Shown here: one piece after another, positions 41,317 through 49,263 of the stretch
Numbering within the stretch: the first letter of the stretch is position 1
Layout: every line of letters begins with the position of its first letter
From: Sorangium sp025924095
GTDB lineage: Bacteria > Myxococcota_A > Polyangia > Polyangiales > Polyangiaceae
Direction of reading: 5' to 3'
DNA length: 64,000 nt
NCBI RefSeq assembly: GCF_051521505.1
Contig: NZ_CP150356.1
Span: forward strand, 10,664,001-10,728,000
Translations under genes and position numbers: made by a program
The notes under the pieces: model-generated
What the model was told of the DNA's origin: nothing
Seen by the model: only the letters and a program-made list of their open reading frames with translations
The model's database searches: none

Positions 41317-42874
41317 CCGGACAAAAGGGGATGGGGGCGGCGCCGCGCCGCGCCCGAAGGAGAGCGCGCCGCGCGCGAAGGAGAGCGCGCCGCGCGCGAT
41401 CGCGGCGCGCGTGCTCGCGCGGGTGTGGGCCGCGGACGCGTTCGCCTCGGCGGCCCTCGACGCCGAGCTGCGCCGTGCCCCGGCGCTCGACCCGCGGGAC
41501 GTGGGCCTCGCGACCGAGCTCGTCTACGGCGTCCTGCGCGCGCAGGTGGCGCTCGAGGCGCGGATCGCCGAGTTCGCCGCGAAGAGCCGCTGGACGACGG
41601 ATCCGCTGGTGCGCGCGCACGTGCTGATGGGCGCGTACTCGCTGTGCTTCCTCGATCGTGTCCCCTCGTTCGCGGCCGTCTCCGAGGCGGTGGACGGCGC
41701 CCAGGCGGCCGGCGGGCCGCGCGTCGGCGCGTTCGCGAACGCGGTGCTGCGCAGGCTCGCTGCGGCGATGGAGGCCGGTCGCCCGCCGCTCGCGGGCGCG
41801 GTGGTCGCCTCGGCGCCGGGGTGGCTGCGGGGCTCCCTGCGCCGCTCGCTCGGCCGTGCAGCGGCCGAGGCGTTCCTGTCGGCCGGCCCGGTGCCGCCGC
41901 CGACCGGGCTTTGCCTTGCGCCCGGCGAGGACCGCGACGCGTGGCTCGAGACGCTGCGGGGCGCCGCGCCCGCCGCGTCGTTCGAGCCGGGGCGCGTCTC
42001 GCCGACCGCGATCGTCGCGCGCGGCGCGGGCGATGTGCGGCGGCTCCCCGGCTTCGGCGCGGCGTGGATCGGCCAGGAGGAGGGGGCGCAGGCGCTCGCG
42101 CTCGCGCTCGGCGCGCGCCCTGGCGAGCGGGTGCTCGACGCCTGCGCCGGCCGGGGCAACAAGTCGTGGATCCTGTCGCGCGCGGTGCTCCCCGGGGGCG
42201 CCGTGGACGCGGCGGACCTGTATCCCGCGAAGCTCTCGCAGCTCCGCGCGACGCTGAGCGCGCCTCCGGCGAGCTCGGAGGACGCGGAGGGCGCCGGCGC
42301 GGAGGGCGCCGGCGCGGAGGGCGCCGGCGTGGAGGGCGCCGGCGCGGAGGGCGCTGGCGCGGAGGTCGGCGATGCGCAGGCCCGCGATGCGCAGGCCGCC
42401 GCGCGCGGCGGGCTGGAGCGGGCCGCTGCGTTCGTCCGCGAGATCTACGCCGTGGACTGGACGGTGGGCGCGGGCGACGTCCCGGAGGGCTACGACCGGG
42501 TGCTCGTCGACGCCCCCTGCTCCGGGGTCGGCACGCTGCGGCGGCGCCCGGAGATCGCGCTCCGGCGCGACGCGGACGACCTTCCGCGCCTCGCGGATCT
42601 CCAGGTCGCGATCGCGCGACGCGCCGCGACGCGCGCCCGGGACGGCGGCCGGCTCGTGTTCGCGGTGTGCAGCGTGCTGCGCGAGGAGTGCGAGGCCGTG
42701 GCGGCGCGGCTCGCGGACCCGGCCGAGGACGACCTCGGCGTCCGGCTCGAGCCGGCGCCGTTCGACGCCGAGATCGCGCGGGAGCTCGCGGGCGGCGGGG
42801 ACGCGTTCCGGCTGCTGCCGCACGTGCACGGCACGGACGGGTATTTCGCGGCGATGTTCATCGTGCGGCGGTGA
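41309..42874 (+). CDS. rsmB: RsmB-like 16S rRNA (cytosine-C5) methyltransferase
   Basis: A 521-residue RNA methyltransferase. TTG at 41309 is the start and overlaps the rseP stop by eight bases, so translation is probably coupled. Residues about 30-165 are the NusB-like RNA-binding domain (AIAARVLARVWAADAFASA, GLATELVYGVLRAQVALEA). Residues 250-521 are the SAM-dependent domain, with catalytic DAPCSGVGTLRR and the second cysteine in FAVCSVLREE. The SAM-binding motif is DACAGRGNKSW instead of the common DACAAPGGKT. A low-complexity insert of about 30 residues built from EGAGA units (DNA 42284-42365) interrupts the fold after motif I. Target specificity is assumed from domain layout. Confidence 0.85.
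   Translation: MADRTKGDGGGAAPRPKESAPRAKESAPRAIAARVLARVWAADAFASAALDAELRRAPALDPRDVGLATELVYGVLRAQVALEARIAEFAAKSRWTTDPLVRAHVLMGAYSLCFLDRVPSFAAVSEAVDGAQAAGGPRVGAFANAVLRRLAAAMEAGRPPLAGAVVASAPGWLRGSLRRSLGRAAAEAFLSAGPVPPPTGLCLAPGEDRDAWLETLRGAAPAASFEPGRVSPTAIVARGAGDVRRLPGFGAAWIGQEEGAQALALALGARPGERVLDACAGRGNKSWILSRAVLPGGAVDAADLYPAKLSQLRATLSAPPASSEDAEGAGAEGAGAEGAGVEGAGAEGAGAEVGDAQARDAQAAARGGLERAAAFVREIYAVDWTVGAGDVPEGYDRVLVDAPCSGVGTLRRRPEIALRRDADDLPRLADLQVAIARRAATRARDGGRLVFAVCSVLREECEAVAARLADPAEDDLGVRLEPAPFDAEIARELAGGGDAFRLLPHVHGTDGYFAAMFIVRR
42284..42365 (+). repeat. 15-bp tandem repeat inside the rsmB-like gene
   Basis: A 15-bp unit, GGAGGGCGCCGGCGC, is repeated about five times with single-base changes and encodes EGAGA. 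The length multiple of three keeps the frame. It codes for an extra loop between the SAM-binding motif and the next strand. Confidence 0.8.
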
Positions 42875-42940
42875 CGGCGCGCTCGCGTCGGCCCTCCTTC
42901 ACGGCCTCTCGACGGGGCGGCGAGCGCCTTCGGTCAGGCG

Positions 42941-42958
42941 CGTCAGCCCTCCCTGACG
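42941..42958. terminator. Hairpin between convergent rsmB-like and hypothetical genes
   Basis: CGTCAG (42941-42946) and CTGACG (42953-42958) pair around CCCTCC. Weak, position-based. Confidence 0.3.
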
Positions 42959-42979
42959 GAATCGCTGCCGCGCGGAGCG

Positions 42980-43939
42980 CTAACCGTCGCTCAGCGTTTC
43001 CCCATCGCCGGTCGGCTGCGGCCCGTTGCCGTTCTGCGGCGGCTGGATCTCGCCGGCCTTCTTCTTCGTCTTGCGGTTGAACAGCCGCCGCGTCGAGATC
43101 GGCACGAGCCGCGGGATGGTGGGGTCGATCCCGTGGGCTCCCTCGAAGGCGCGCAGGATCTGCCCCATGATCAGGACGTTGATCCCGTCGGCGCGGTCGA
43201 GCGCGCCCTGGGTCACCTTCCCATCGGCCGGGCGGTTCGTCGCGTTGGCGGCGGCGTTGCGGACGTCCTTCGCCGCGGTCGCGAGCTCCTTTGCATACGA
43301 GTCGTCCAGGTTCGCGAGACCGAGCCTGGCCGTGAGCGCCTCATCGTCGCTCCCGAGCCATGCGCGCAGGAGCTTCGCCGTCTGCTCGAGCCCGCGCGCC
43401 AGGGTCTCGCTCGTCGTCGCTGTCCCGAACGCGGCGTCGACCTGCGCCCGCAGCCCCTCGTCCCGCCCCGCCGCGTCGCGGAGCGCGTCATAGGCCTGAT
43501 CGCGGAGCTCGATCGCCCTCGACTGCGCCGCTTCCGCCGCCTTTTCGTGCGCTGCCCTGGCGACACCCGCGGAGGTGCTCTTGGCGGCGAGCTTTCGATC
43601 GAGCTGCTCCAGCGCCAGCGCCTGCTGGACGGCGACGGCGAGCAGCGGTTTCGAGAACCCGCGGAGCCTCTTTCTCTGCTCGTCCGACGCCTCTTGATAG
43701 AAGTCCCAGGCCTTGCGGTAGATCCGCGCAGCATCGGTGACGATCCGACTGGAGAGGATCGTCTTGCCGACGCTCACGAGGTCCGCGTCGGTCGTGCCGG
43801 CGAGGATCGCCTGGAGCGACGACCTGGGAGGCTCGCCGATCTTGCCAGCGAGGAGCTCGAGTGCATGGGTCGCGTCCTCGTCCTCACCATCGAGCGTGGC
43901 GTGGTGCGCTTCCTTCGAGGAGGTCTTCTTGGTGGCCAT
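42980..43939 (-). CDS. Helical cytoplasmic protein of unknown function
   Basis: A 319-residue protein from the ATG at 43939, beginning MATKKTSSKEAHHATLDGED. It has no signal peptide or membrane helix. The sequence is rich in Ala, Leu, Lys and Asp and is mostly helical (LLAVAVQQALALEQLDRKLA, ARAAHEKAAEAAQSRAIELR), so a helical bundle or coiled coil is likely. The end is a Pro/Asn/Gly tail after the basic FNRKTKKKAGE. No motif points to a reaction. It stands alone: upstream is a long gene-poor stretch, downstream a convergent gene. Confidence 0.7.
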   Translation of the reverse strand: MATKKTSSKEAHHATLDGEDEDATHALELLAGKIGEPPRSSLQAILAGTTDADLVSVGKTILSSRIVTDAARIYRKAWDFYQEASDEQRKRLRGFSKPLLAVAVQQALALEQLDRKLAAKSTSAGVARAAHEKAAEAAQSRAIELRDQAYDALRDAAGRDEGLRAQVDAAFGTATTSETLARGLEQTAKLLRAWLGSDDEALTARLGLANLDDSYAKELATAAKDVRNAAANATNRPADGKVTQGALDRADGINVLIMGQILRAFEGAHGIDPTIPRLVPISTRRLFNRKTKKKAGEIQPPQNGNGPQPTGDGETLSDG

Positions 43940-44361
43940 CCGGCAATGGCACCGTCGCGGGCTCGGAGCGTCCAGCGAAAAGAGGACCCCTGTCCGGTCG
44001 GTTTCGTGCTCGGTCGTCCACTCGGGCGTCGTGGCGCGGGGTGGGTCCGTGGATCGCCCGCGGCGGTGCCAGCCCACTCCGCCGTGGCGCGCCGCTCGGG
44101 CTCTTGCTACCCGCGCCCTCCCGGGCGTCGTGCCGGCGTTCCTCCCAGCTGGCCCGGTCACGGGAGACCCGCGAGCCGTCGGGTCTTTCGCGACTCTCGA
44201 TGAGAATCTTCAACGCCTGCACGCAATGCTTTGTGCCCCTTCCCATGGCCCTACCTCGCTGGTCGGCCGTCGTGTCGCCGTGGTATGAGGATTCGGCCGC
44301 GCTGGACGGGCTATCGCGGTGGTGGGTCGACATCGATCGCACCGAGGAGAACCGTGCGTGC
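43940..44361. other. Gene-free stretch before the decaying Cys-rich paralogue
   Basis: About 420 bp with no coding frame of convincing composition on either strand. The left end must hold the leftward promoter of the 43939 gene. The right end borders the frameshifted remnant described at 44362-45172. I see no repeat or hairpin of note. Confidence 0.4.
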
Positions 44362-44506
44362 TTTGATTCCGGTCGCCCTTCCATCGAGAGCCGAGATCCG
44401 GACACGGGCCGCCGGCGCGGAGGTCAAGCTCGCATGGTAGCCATCGGCGAGACCTGGGAAGGCCACGAGCTGCTGAGCGAGGAGCGCGGCATGATCCGTC
44501 ACTTGG

Positions 44507-45172
44507 ATGCTGGTGCACGAGGCGCCTCTCTGCGCGGACGAAGGGATCGAGATCAACCTGACCAGTGCAGCCGACCCGCCGGGGCACTGCATCGAGGCCT
44601 CGCCCCTTGTCCCGGGCGACGCGTTCGCCTCGGTCACCCTCAAGCCGCCCACGATGGCGGGCAAGTGCGATCCCGTGAAGGACCTTGCTCCGCCGCCCCT
44701 CAGCGGGAAGTTTGCACGAGCTTGCCCGTGGACCGATGAGTATGTGACAGACTTCGAAGGGATCGCGTGTATTACCCCCGAAGACGATGGCTCGTGCCGG
44801 CTGGGCTTCGACATGCGCTTCGAGTTTCAGGAGATGATCCGAGACGCGCGTACCTGCACGCCCTGCGAGTGCGGTAAACCCGTCGGTGGAAGCTGCATGG
44901 CGGACGTGCTGCTCTTCAGCGACGCGAGCTGCTCGAACATGCTGGCCTCGATCAACGAAATCCTTGCAGAAGAAGAAATTTGCCGTGAAGCACATGAGGG
45001 TTCTCCTCTGGCAGGAGTGCGTGTGGTGTTCGCGCAGGACGAGCCGGGCACGTGCTCGCCAACAACCGATGTCTCCCTGGTGGACGGCACGATCGAGAGC
45101 GGTGAGACCCGAATTTTCTGCTGCTCCAGCGTGGAGCTCGTGGAGGTGATTCATGCCAATGCTGACAATTGA
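44507..45172 (+). CDS. Truncated Cys-rich secreted-type protein, probably a decayed paralogue of the next gene
   Basis: The open frame from ATG 44507 gives 221 residues without signal peptide. It aligns along its length with the 45153 protein: MLVHEAPLC against RVLVHSSSLC, GDAFASVTLKPP against SDSYASVTIDPP, and RTCTPCECGKPVGGSCMADV against RTCSPCSCGEPSRGDCRVQT. The missing N-terminal part appears upstream in another frame: from 44362, FDSGRPSIESRDPDTG resembles the paralogue's LYSGRPEYAPRCDPHSD, and TWEG resembles LWEG. A stop (TGA at 44492) and a frame change separate it from 44507. So this is likely a pseudogene or a gene with a recent frameshift. Its end overlaps the start of the paralogue by 20 bp. 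Confidence 0.5.
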   Translation: MLVHEAPLCADEGIEINLTSAADPPGHCIEASPLVPGDAFASVTLKPPTMAGKCDPVKDLAPPPLSGKFARACPWTDEYVTDFEGIACITPEDDGSCRLGFDMRFEFQEMIRDARTCTPCECGKPVGGSCMADVLLFSDASCSNMLASINEILAEEEICREAHEGSPLAGVRVVFAQDEPGTCSPTTDVSLVDGTIESGETRIFCCSSVELVEVIHANADN

Positions 45173-46067
45173 CCAAGGCCGTGGGGGAGCAGCCGCGCTG
45201 CGCTCGGTTGCGCTCTCCATGCTGGCCACATGGGTGCCCATCGGCTGCTCCTCGCCGGTCCCCCTCGACGATCTACCAGAGCCAGATCCGAGCCAGCTCA
45301 TCTTGCTCTATAGCGGCCGGCCCGAGTATGCTCCAAGATGCGATCCGCACAGCGATGCCAACCTCCTATGGGAAGGGTGGATGGGGACACCTGGGGAGGA
45401 GGAATGCGAGCCATGCTCGTGTGGACCATCGCGATGTGTGCTCTCGCCCAGGGTGCTCGTACACTCCTCGTCCCTTTGCTCCATCAACGACCTCGTAACC
45501 ACGATTGATGCGGGTAACCCCTGGGATGGGACCTGTTTTCCTCTTCCCGACCCCGTTCCGAGCGATTCGTATGCCTCTGTGACCATCGACCCGCCAGGTG
45601 CGTCGGGCTGCCAACCTATCCCCGAGGTTCCTGCGCTGCGGCATACGAACATGGAATTTGTCCGGGCTTGTGGCCCAGACGTGGACGCCGTGTTCACGTC
45701 GTTCAGCCGTTGTTATCCGCCGCAGGCGAACGGGGAGTGCTGGGCCGGCCACGAGAGACAGTGGGAGTTCCCCCTCTACAACGACACGCGCACGTGCAGC
45801 CCGTGCTCCTGTGGCGAGCCGAGCCGCGGCGATTGCCGCGTGCAGACCACGTTGTACCGGCAGGCAGGATGCTCCGACGAGCTCGGATCCGTTCTCATCT
45901 CCGGGCTGGATCGGCAGCTCTGCACGGACACGATCCAGGGGCGGATCGGCGCGGTGCGGTCGATCTTCAATAAGGACGCGCCTACCTGCGCCCCCTCGAC
46001 CGACTCCACGGTGGTGAGTGGGGAGATCGAGCCCGGTGACACGCACGTGCTCTGCTGCAACCGTTAA
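45153..46067 (+). CDS. Cys-rich lipoprotein (intact member of a tandem pair)
   Basis: A 304-residue protein. A signal peptide is visible at about residues 15-32 and ends in the lipobox WVPIGC. The start could be the ATG at 45153 or the one two codons later. It has about 20 further cysteines in a two-fold pattern: EEECEPCSCGPSRC in the first half and RTCSPCSCGEPSRGDC in the second, each followed by a similar strand pattern (VLVHSSSLCS, TTLYRQAGCSDEL). This suggests an internal duplication. It ends HVLCCNR. No database family is recognised. The frameshifted copy directly upstream shows the locus grew by tandem duplication. Confidence 0.65.
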   Translation: MPMLTIDQGRGGAAALRSVALSMLATWVPIGCSSPVPLDDLPEPDPSQLILLYSGRPEYAPRCDPHSDANLLWEGWMGTPGEEECEPCSCGPSRCVLSPRVLVHSSSLCSINDLVTTIDAGNPWDGTCFPLPDPVPSDSYASVTIDPPGASGCQPIPEVPALRHTNMEFVRACGPDVDAVFTSFSRCYPPQANGECWAGHERQWEFPLYNDTRTCSPCSCGEPSRGDCRVQTTLYRQAGCSDELGSVLISGLDRQLCTDTIQGRIGAVRSIFNKDAPTCAPSTDSTVVSGEIEPGDTHVLCCNR

Positions 46068-46079
46068 GACAGGCGTCAC

Positions 46080-46405
46080 CCCATCCACCTGGACCCGGAC
46101 CTTCACCACGACGGGGAGGCAGCCGCGCCCCGAGCTCGGCCAGGGGGACGATGGCGACGGCGCTACCGAGCTGTGGGGCCTGGGACGCGAGCTCGGCGAC
46201 CGCGGCGACGTCGAGCTCCGGGGGCGCAAGCCCGTGGAGCGCGCCGGATCCCTACCAAGGTTCTTTACACCGCTGCCGTCAGGAGCCCCCGTAGGTTCCT
46301 ACCGAGCCGCACGAGGGGTACGTATCCGAGCTCGGTCGGGTGGACAGCAACGGCGCCGATCTTGCCGACATGCGCCTGCCAGCGCGCTATCCTCTCACCA
46401 CCATG
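46080..46405 (-). pseudogene. Relic of a leftward gene in an intergenic region
   Basis: Read leftward, two or three short frames have the strong third-position GC bias of real genes here but are broken by a stop and shifts. From about 46405 to the TAA at 46265 one finds RWQAHVGKIGAVAVHPTELG and then YVPLVRLGRNLRGLLTAAV. From about 46250 to 46120 comes APPELDVAAVAELASQAP and then GSAVAIVPLAELGA. A third frame gives LPVVVKVRVQVDGVTPVLTV. I recognise no family. It may be the decayed 3-prime part of a gene. It overlaps the start region of the rightward TPR-like gene. Tentative. Confidence 0.3.
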
Positions 46406-47416
46406 GAACGCTCACCCGACTGGCTCTCCATCTGCGCCGACGCCGTCGACATGGCAGCGCAAGATGCAGGAGCCCTTGAGACCCACCTACTGAAGAGCTC
46501 GAACGACGTCGAGGCGCGCGTGAAGTTGATCGGGTTCTATTTGACGAACCTGAACGATGACGCGCAGAACCGACGAGCAGACCACATTCACTGGCTGATC
46601 GCACATCACCCGGAAATCCACCTTGGCGCCTTCTCGCGCGTCTACCCCGAACACTACCCGGATGCGTACAGCGAAGGAAAGCGAATCTGGCTGAGCACGG
46701 TATCCAATAGACCCAACGATCTCGCCATGCTGAGGAATGGCGGGGATTTTCTCTCTGCCGGAGATCCAGACATAGCCGAAGAGCTGTACAAGCGAGGATC
46801 CACGATCGAACCGGACGAGTCGAGCTGGCGACAGCGCCTGGGAGGGCTGCACTTCGCGTCCAGCATTCGATCCACATCGAGCGAAGAGCGCACACGACTT
46901 GCACGAGAGGCGCTCGCGGAGTACGAAGCAGCGCTCACACTTGAGCGCTGTACGCTCGAAGCGCTCGGGATCCTCATGGACATCGCGGAGACGGCAGTCG
47001 TGTCGGAGAACTACCAGCGAGCGACCGAAGCCGCAGAGCGACTCCTTGCCGACGCCGCGGATCACGCGGACACATTTCAGTACGGCAATGCCGTACATTG
47101 CGCACACATCGTCCTGGGAAAGGTCGCGATAGCCCGCAACGAGCCAGCCAGCGCGGCAGAACACCTGCGGGCCGCGAGCGAGGTCCGCGGCTCGCCACAA
47201 CTTAACAGTTTTGGCCCCGATTTCGAGCTCGCATCCCAATTGCTGTCCATCGGGCAGCGAGACGCTGTTATCGACTACATCGACGGTTGCAAGAAGTTCT
47301 GGAAGAGGCACGCTTCACTTCTGGAAGAATGGACGCTCGCCATCGGTCGCGGCGAAACGCCGGATTTCTCAAAGCACTGGACGAGCGAACCAACGTCGCC
47401 ATCGCTCGGTAGCTAG
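46403..47416 (+). CDS. TPR-like helical repeat protein
   Basis: A 337-residue protein from the ATG at 46403; ATG codons at 46340 and 46370 are possible earlier starts, none with a good ribosome binding site. The chain is made of helical pairs with TPR-like spacing (AGDPDIAEELYKRGSTIEPD, LAREALAEYEAALTLERCTL, NYQRATEAAERLLADAADHA, PASAAEHLRAASEV). No enzyme domain is present. TPR repeats mediate protein contacts. Base composition is lower in GC and codon use more relaxed than in the neighbours, as in the whole 44-49 kb stretch, which fits an acquired accessory gene. It is followed by the second palindromic element. Confidence 0.65.
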   Translation: MERSPDWLSICADAVDMAAQDAGALETHLLKSSNDVEARVKLIGFYLTNLNDDAQNRRADHIHWLIAHHPEIHLGAFSRVYPEHYPDAYSEGKRIWLSTVSNRPNDLAMLRNGGDFLSAGDPDIAEELYKRGSTIEPDESSWRQRLGGLHFASSIRSTSSEERTRLAREALAEYEAALTLERCTLEALGILMDIAETAVVSENYQRATEAAERLLADAADHADTFQYGNAVHCAHIVLGKVAIARNEPASAAEHLRAASEVRGSPQLNSFGPDFELASQLLSIGQRDAVIDYIDGCKKFWKRHASLLEEWTLAIGRGETPDFSKHWTSEPTSPSLGS

Positions 47417-47520
47417 ACGCGGGCGACCGCGGAACCACAGGCGTCACATGTCGACGGAACGCAGACAGTTCCTGAGGCACGTGAGGAAGGGACCGGGCAT
47501 CGGGCCATGCCGGACGAGCA

Positions 47521-47725
47521 CCCTCGACGCCGGGAGGGCGCGGCACGAGCTCAGCCACGCGGAGTGGTCTCATTTGCCCAGAGAGAGCTCACATGAAGGC
47601 GGGAAGATCATTGATCTTTTTTTCCCGCCTTCCCGCCTTCATGTTCAAATCCGACCACCACCCGCGGCCGCCTCGGTCCTGGGGCCCTCGACACCGGGCG
47701 GCGCGGCGCGAGTTCAGCCAGGCGG
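47521..47725. repeat. Structured palindromic intergenic element, copy 2, flanked by a direct repeat
   Basis: The core at 47561-47660 has the same plan as the element at 6931-7037: CATTTGCCCAGAGAGA, then CATGAAGGCGGG, a loop, CCCGCCTTCATG and TTCAAAT. The outer stem here is GTGGTC...GACCAC instead of GTGCGGTC...GACCGCAC, so pairing is kept with altered sequence. The loop contains its own palindrome AAGATCATTGATCTT. About 42 bp on the left (47521-47562) recur on the right (47685-47725) with about 85% identity as a direct repeat. It lies between the convergent TPR-like and DUF6968-like genes, in a 379-bp gap that otherwise holds nothing recognisable. Confidence 0.8.
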
Positions 47726-47795
47726 CACCACAAGCACCGAGAGCGTTGACACCCTCCGACAGGCAGCTTTTGCCGCCGTGAATTTCGGCACTCTT

Positions 47796-48122
47796 TCAGG
47801 GAGTTGCAGAAGACGTCCCGAACCCGAGGTCATCATTGCCAAGCCATCTCAACTTGGCTCCGGTGGGGACAAACGTGGCGAGGATTGACGGCACGATCCA
47901 GCATGCTGCGAGAAACGCCTGCAGTTCGTCGACACCGTAAGAGTGGCGAGAGTACGGCTCGTCGAATCCACTGATCTCAACTAGCGCACGGAAGTCTCCG
48001 CCCGGAAGGGGATCGGGCTCTGGAAGCCCGATGCGAACAACGATGTCGTGTACGTCGTTCGAGCCGGGCAGCGTCATTCCGAGGGTGCGCACTAGCGTTC
48101 TGGTGGCTGCGTGAGTACTCAT
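47796..48122 (-). CDS. Small DUF6968-like protein
   Basis: A 108-residue protein from the ATG at 48122. The core VVRIGLPEPDPLPGGDFRALVEI, followed by HSYGVDELQAFLAACWIVPS, matches the pattern of a small family of unknown function (DUF6968-like: a beta hairpin ending PEPD..PGGD.RC...I, then G.D..QAL..A). These proteins may be immunity-like or regulatory, but I know no demonstrated function. It lies 4 bp downstream of the Cys-rich lipoprotein gene and is probably part of that leftward operon. Confidence 0.65.
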   Translation of the reverse strand: MSTHAATRTLVRTLGMTLPGSNDVHDIVVRIGLPEPDPLPGGDFRALVEISGFDEPYSRHSYGVDELQAFLAACWIVPSILATFVPTGAKLRWLGNDDLGFGTSSATP

Positions 48123-48126
48123 TGTT

Positions 48127-48684
48127 CTAGTCCTTACACCTTTTGTTGCACTTGGCACGGTCTTCGTTACACTTGTTCCAGCATCGTTCACGAGCGCCCT
48201 TGTCGCCCTTAGGGAGCCTGCGGCATCCATTTTCACAGGCATTCGCAATTTCTTCGCAACGCTGCCGGCAAGAGCTGCTGGTCGAGCTTGAGCTCGTCAC
48301 CCACCGACACGAGCCGCACGACTGCGCGCCGGAGCCGTTTCCAACCCCAGAGGCTTTCTCGCATCGATCCTTGGCCTCGTCCAAGCTCGCGTGCTCGCCC
48401 TGGTACAGCGTCGTGCAGCTACCTGCCGCGCCCTGGTTGTTGCAGGCAGCCGAACCCGCCGTCCACGCGACCGTACATTCCACCGTTTGTGAGCACGGAT
48501 CCCCATCGAAGCCCGTGTGATTTTGCGGCTCCAGCGGCACATACCCGAAGCCCCCGACCCCTCCAGTCGGAGTGATGATGCCGCCGCCGGCACCTTCGTT
48601 TCCATGACCTCGGACATAGCACTCTCCTACATCGTAATTGCACGCGGCGAGACCGAAGCACAGAACAACAAATAGCTTGCTCAT
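48127..48684 (-). CDS. Cys-rich lipoprotein
   Basis: A 185-residue protein from the ATG at 48684, which overlaps the TGA of the upstream broken gene (ATGA). The signal peptide is short and ends in FGLAAC. A Gly-rich segment (GAGGGIITPTGGVGGFG) leads to a domain with Cys pairs (DPCSQTVECTVAW, SAACNNQGAAGSCTTLY, RCEKASG, QSCGSCRWV). The last 50 residues have eight cysteines among basic residues (CRQRCEEIANACENGCRRL, RCWNKCNEDRAKCNKRC). No family is recognised. It forms a leftward operon with the frameshifted envelope gene upstream and the DUF6968-like gene downstream. Confidence 0.7.
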   Translation of the reverse strand: MSKLFVVLCFGLAACNYDVGECYVRGHGNEGAGGGIITPTGGVGGFGYVPLEPQNHTGFDGDPCSQTVECTVAWTAGSAACNNQGAAGSCTTLYQGEHASLDEAKDRCEKASGVGNGSGAQSCGSCRWVTSSSSTSSSCRQRCEEIANACENGCRRLPKGDKGARERCWNKCNEDRAKCNKRCKD

Positions 48685-49263
48685 CTCGACTTTACCTCGA
48701 ATTTCCAAATGGGTCCAGTGGTCACCATCACGACCAGACTTCCAGGAAGAACGCGACTGTTGCCGCCAGCCCAGTCCACATGGACGCTGGTGGACACGCC
48801 CAAGGGCCCGGAGAAGTACCAATCGGACTGGGCGCGGCCGCCTGGAGCAGTCCCCACCACGCGGTCGCAGATCACGGCACCGCACACCGGCATCGAGTAG
48901 ATCGCCAGGGACGGCCCGAGGCTGATGGTCGTTGTCTTCGTGACGTACCCAAGAGTGACTGCCGTTCGATCGTAGACGCCTACACCTGCCCCCTGGAACG
49001 ATGCTGAGCATGTTGTGGACTTCGAGCCGGAAGTCCCCCTCGCTGCGCCAGACCCATCCGGCGAAGGGGCTCACCGCAAGCCTGGGTTCGAACCCGACCT
49101 GGATCCCACCCACGCTCACACCGCCGCTGAACTCGAGCGCGTGCCGACGCCGGAACAACGACGAGCGCACAGACGTAGAGCGGCAGACAGAGCTTGCCGT
49201 GGAGGCCGATTGACAAGACGGAAGCCCTGCCCCAGTCGCGACCCACGACGTGACGACGCGCAT
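48681..49263 (-). pseudogene. Frameshifted secreted/outer-membrane-like protein gene
   Basis: Two frames join into one plausible product. Upstream: ALEFSGGVSVGGIQVGFEPR, AVSPFAGWVWRSEGDFRLEV and HNMLSIVPG. After a one-base shift in a run of five C (plus strand, about 48989-48993): GAGVGVYDRTAVTLGYVTKT, TTISLGPSLAIYSMPVCGAV and so on to WKFEVKSR and the TGA at 48681. The alternating pattern looks like a small beta-barrel or lipid-exposed beta protein. A signal-like LCLPLYVCALVVVPASA lies further upstream in yet another frame, so a second shift may exist. It could be a pseudogene, a sequencing error or a slippery contingency tract. The stop overlaps the next gene by four bases. Confidence 0.5.
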
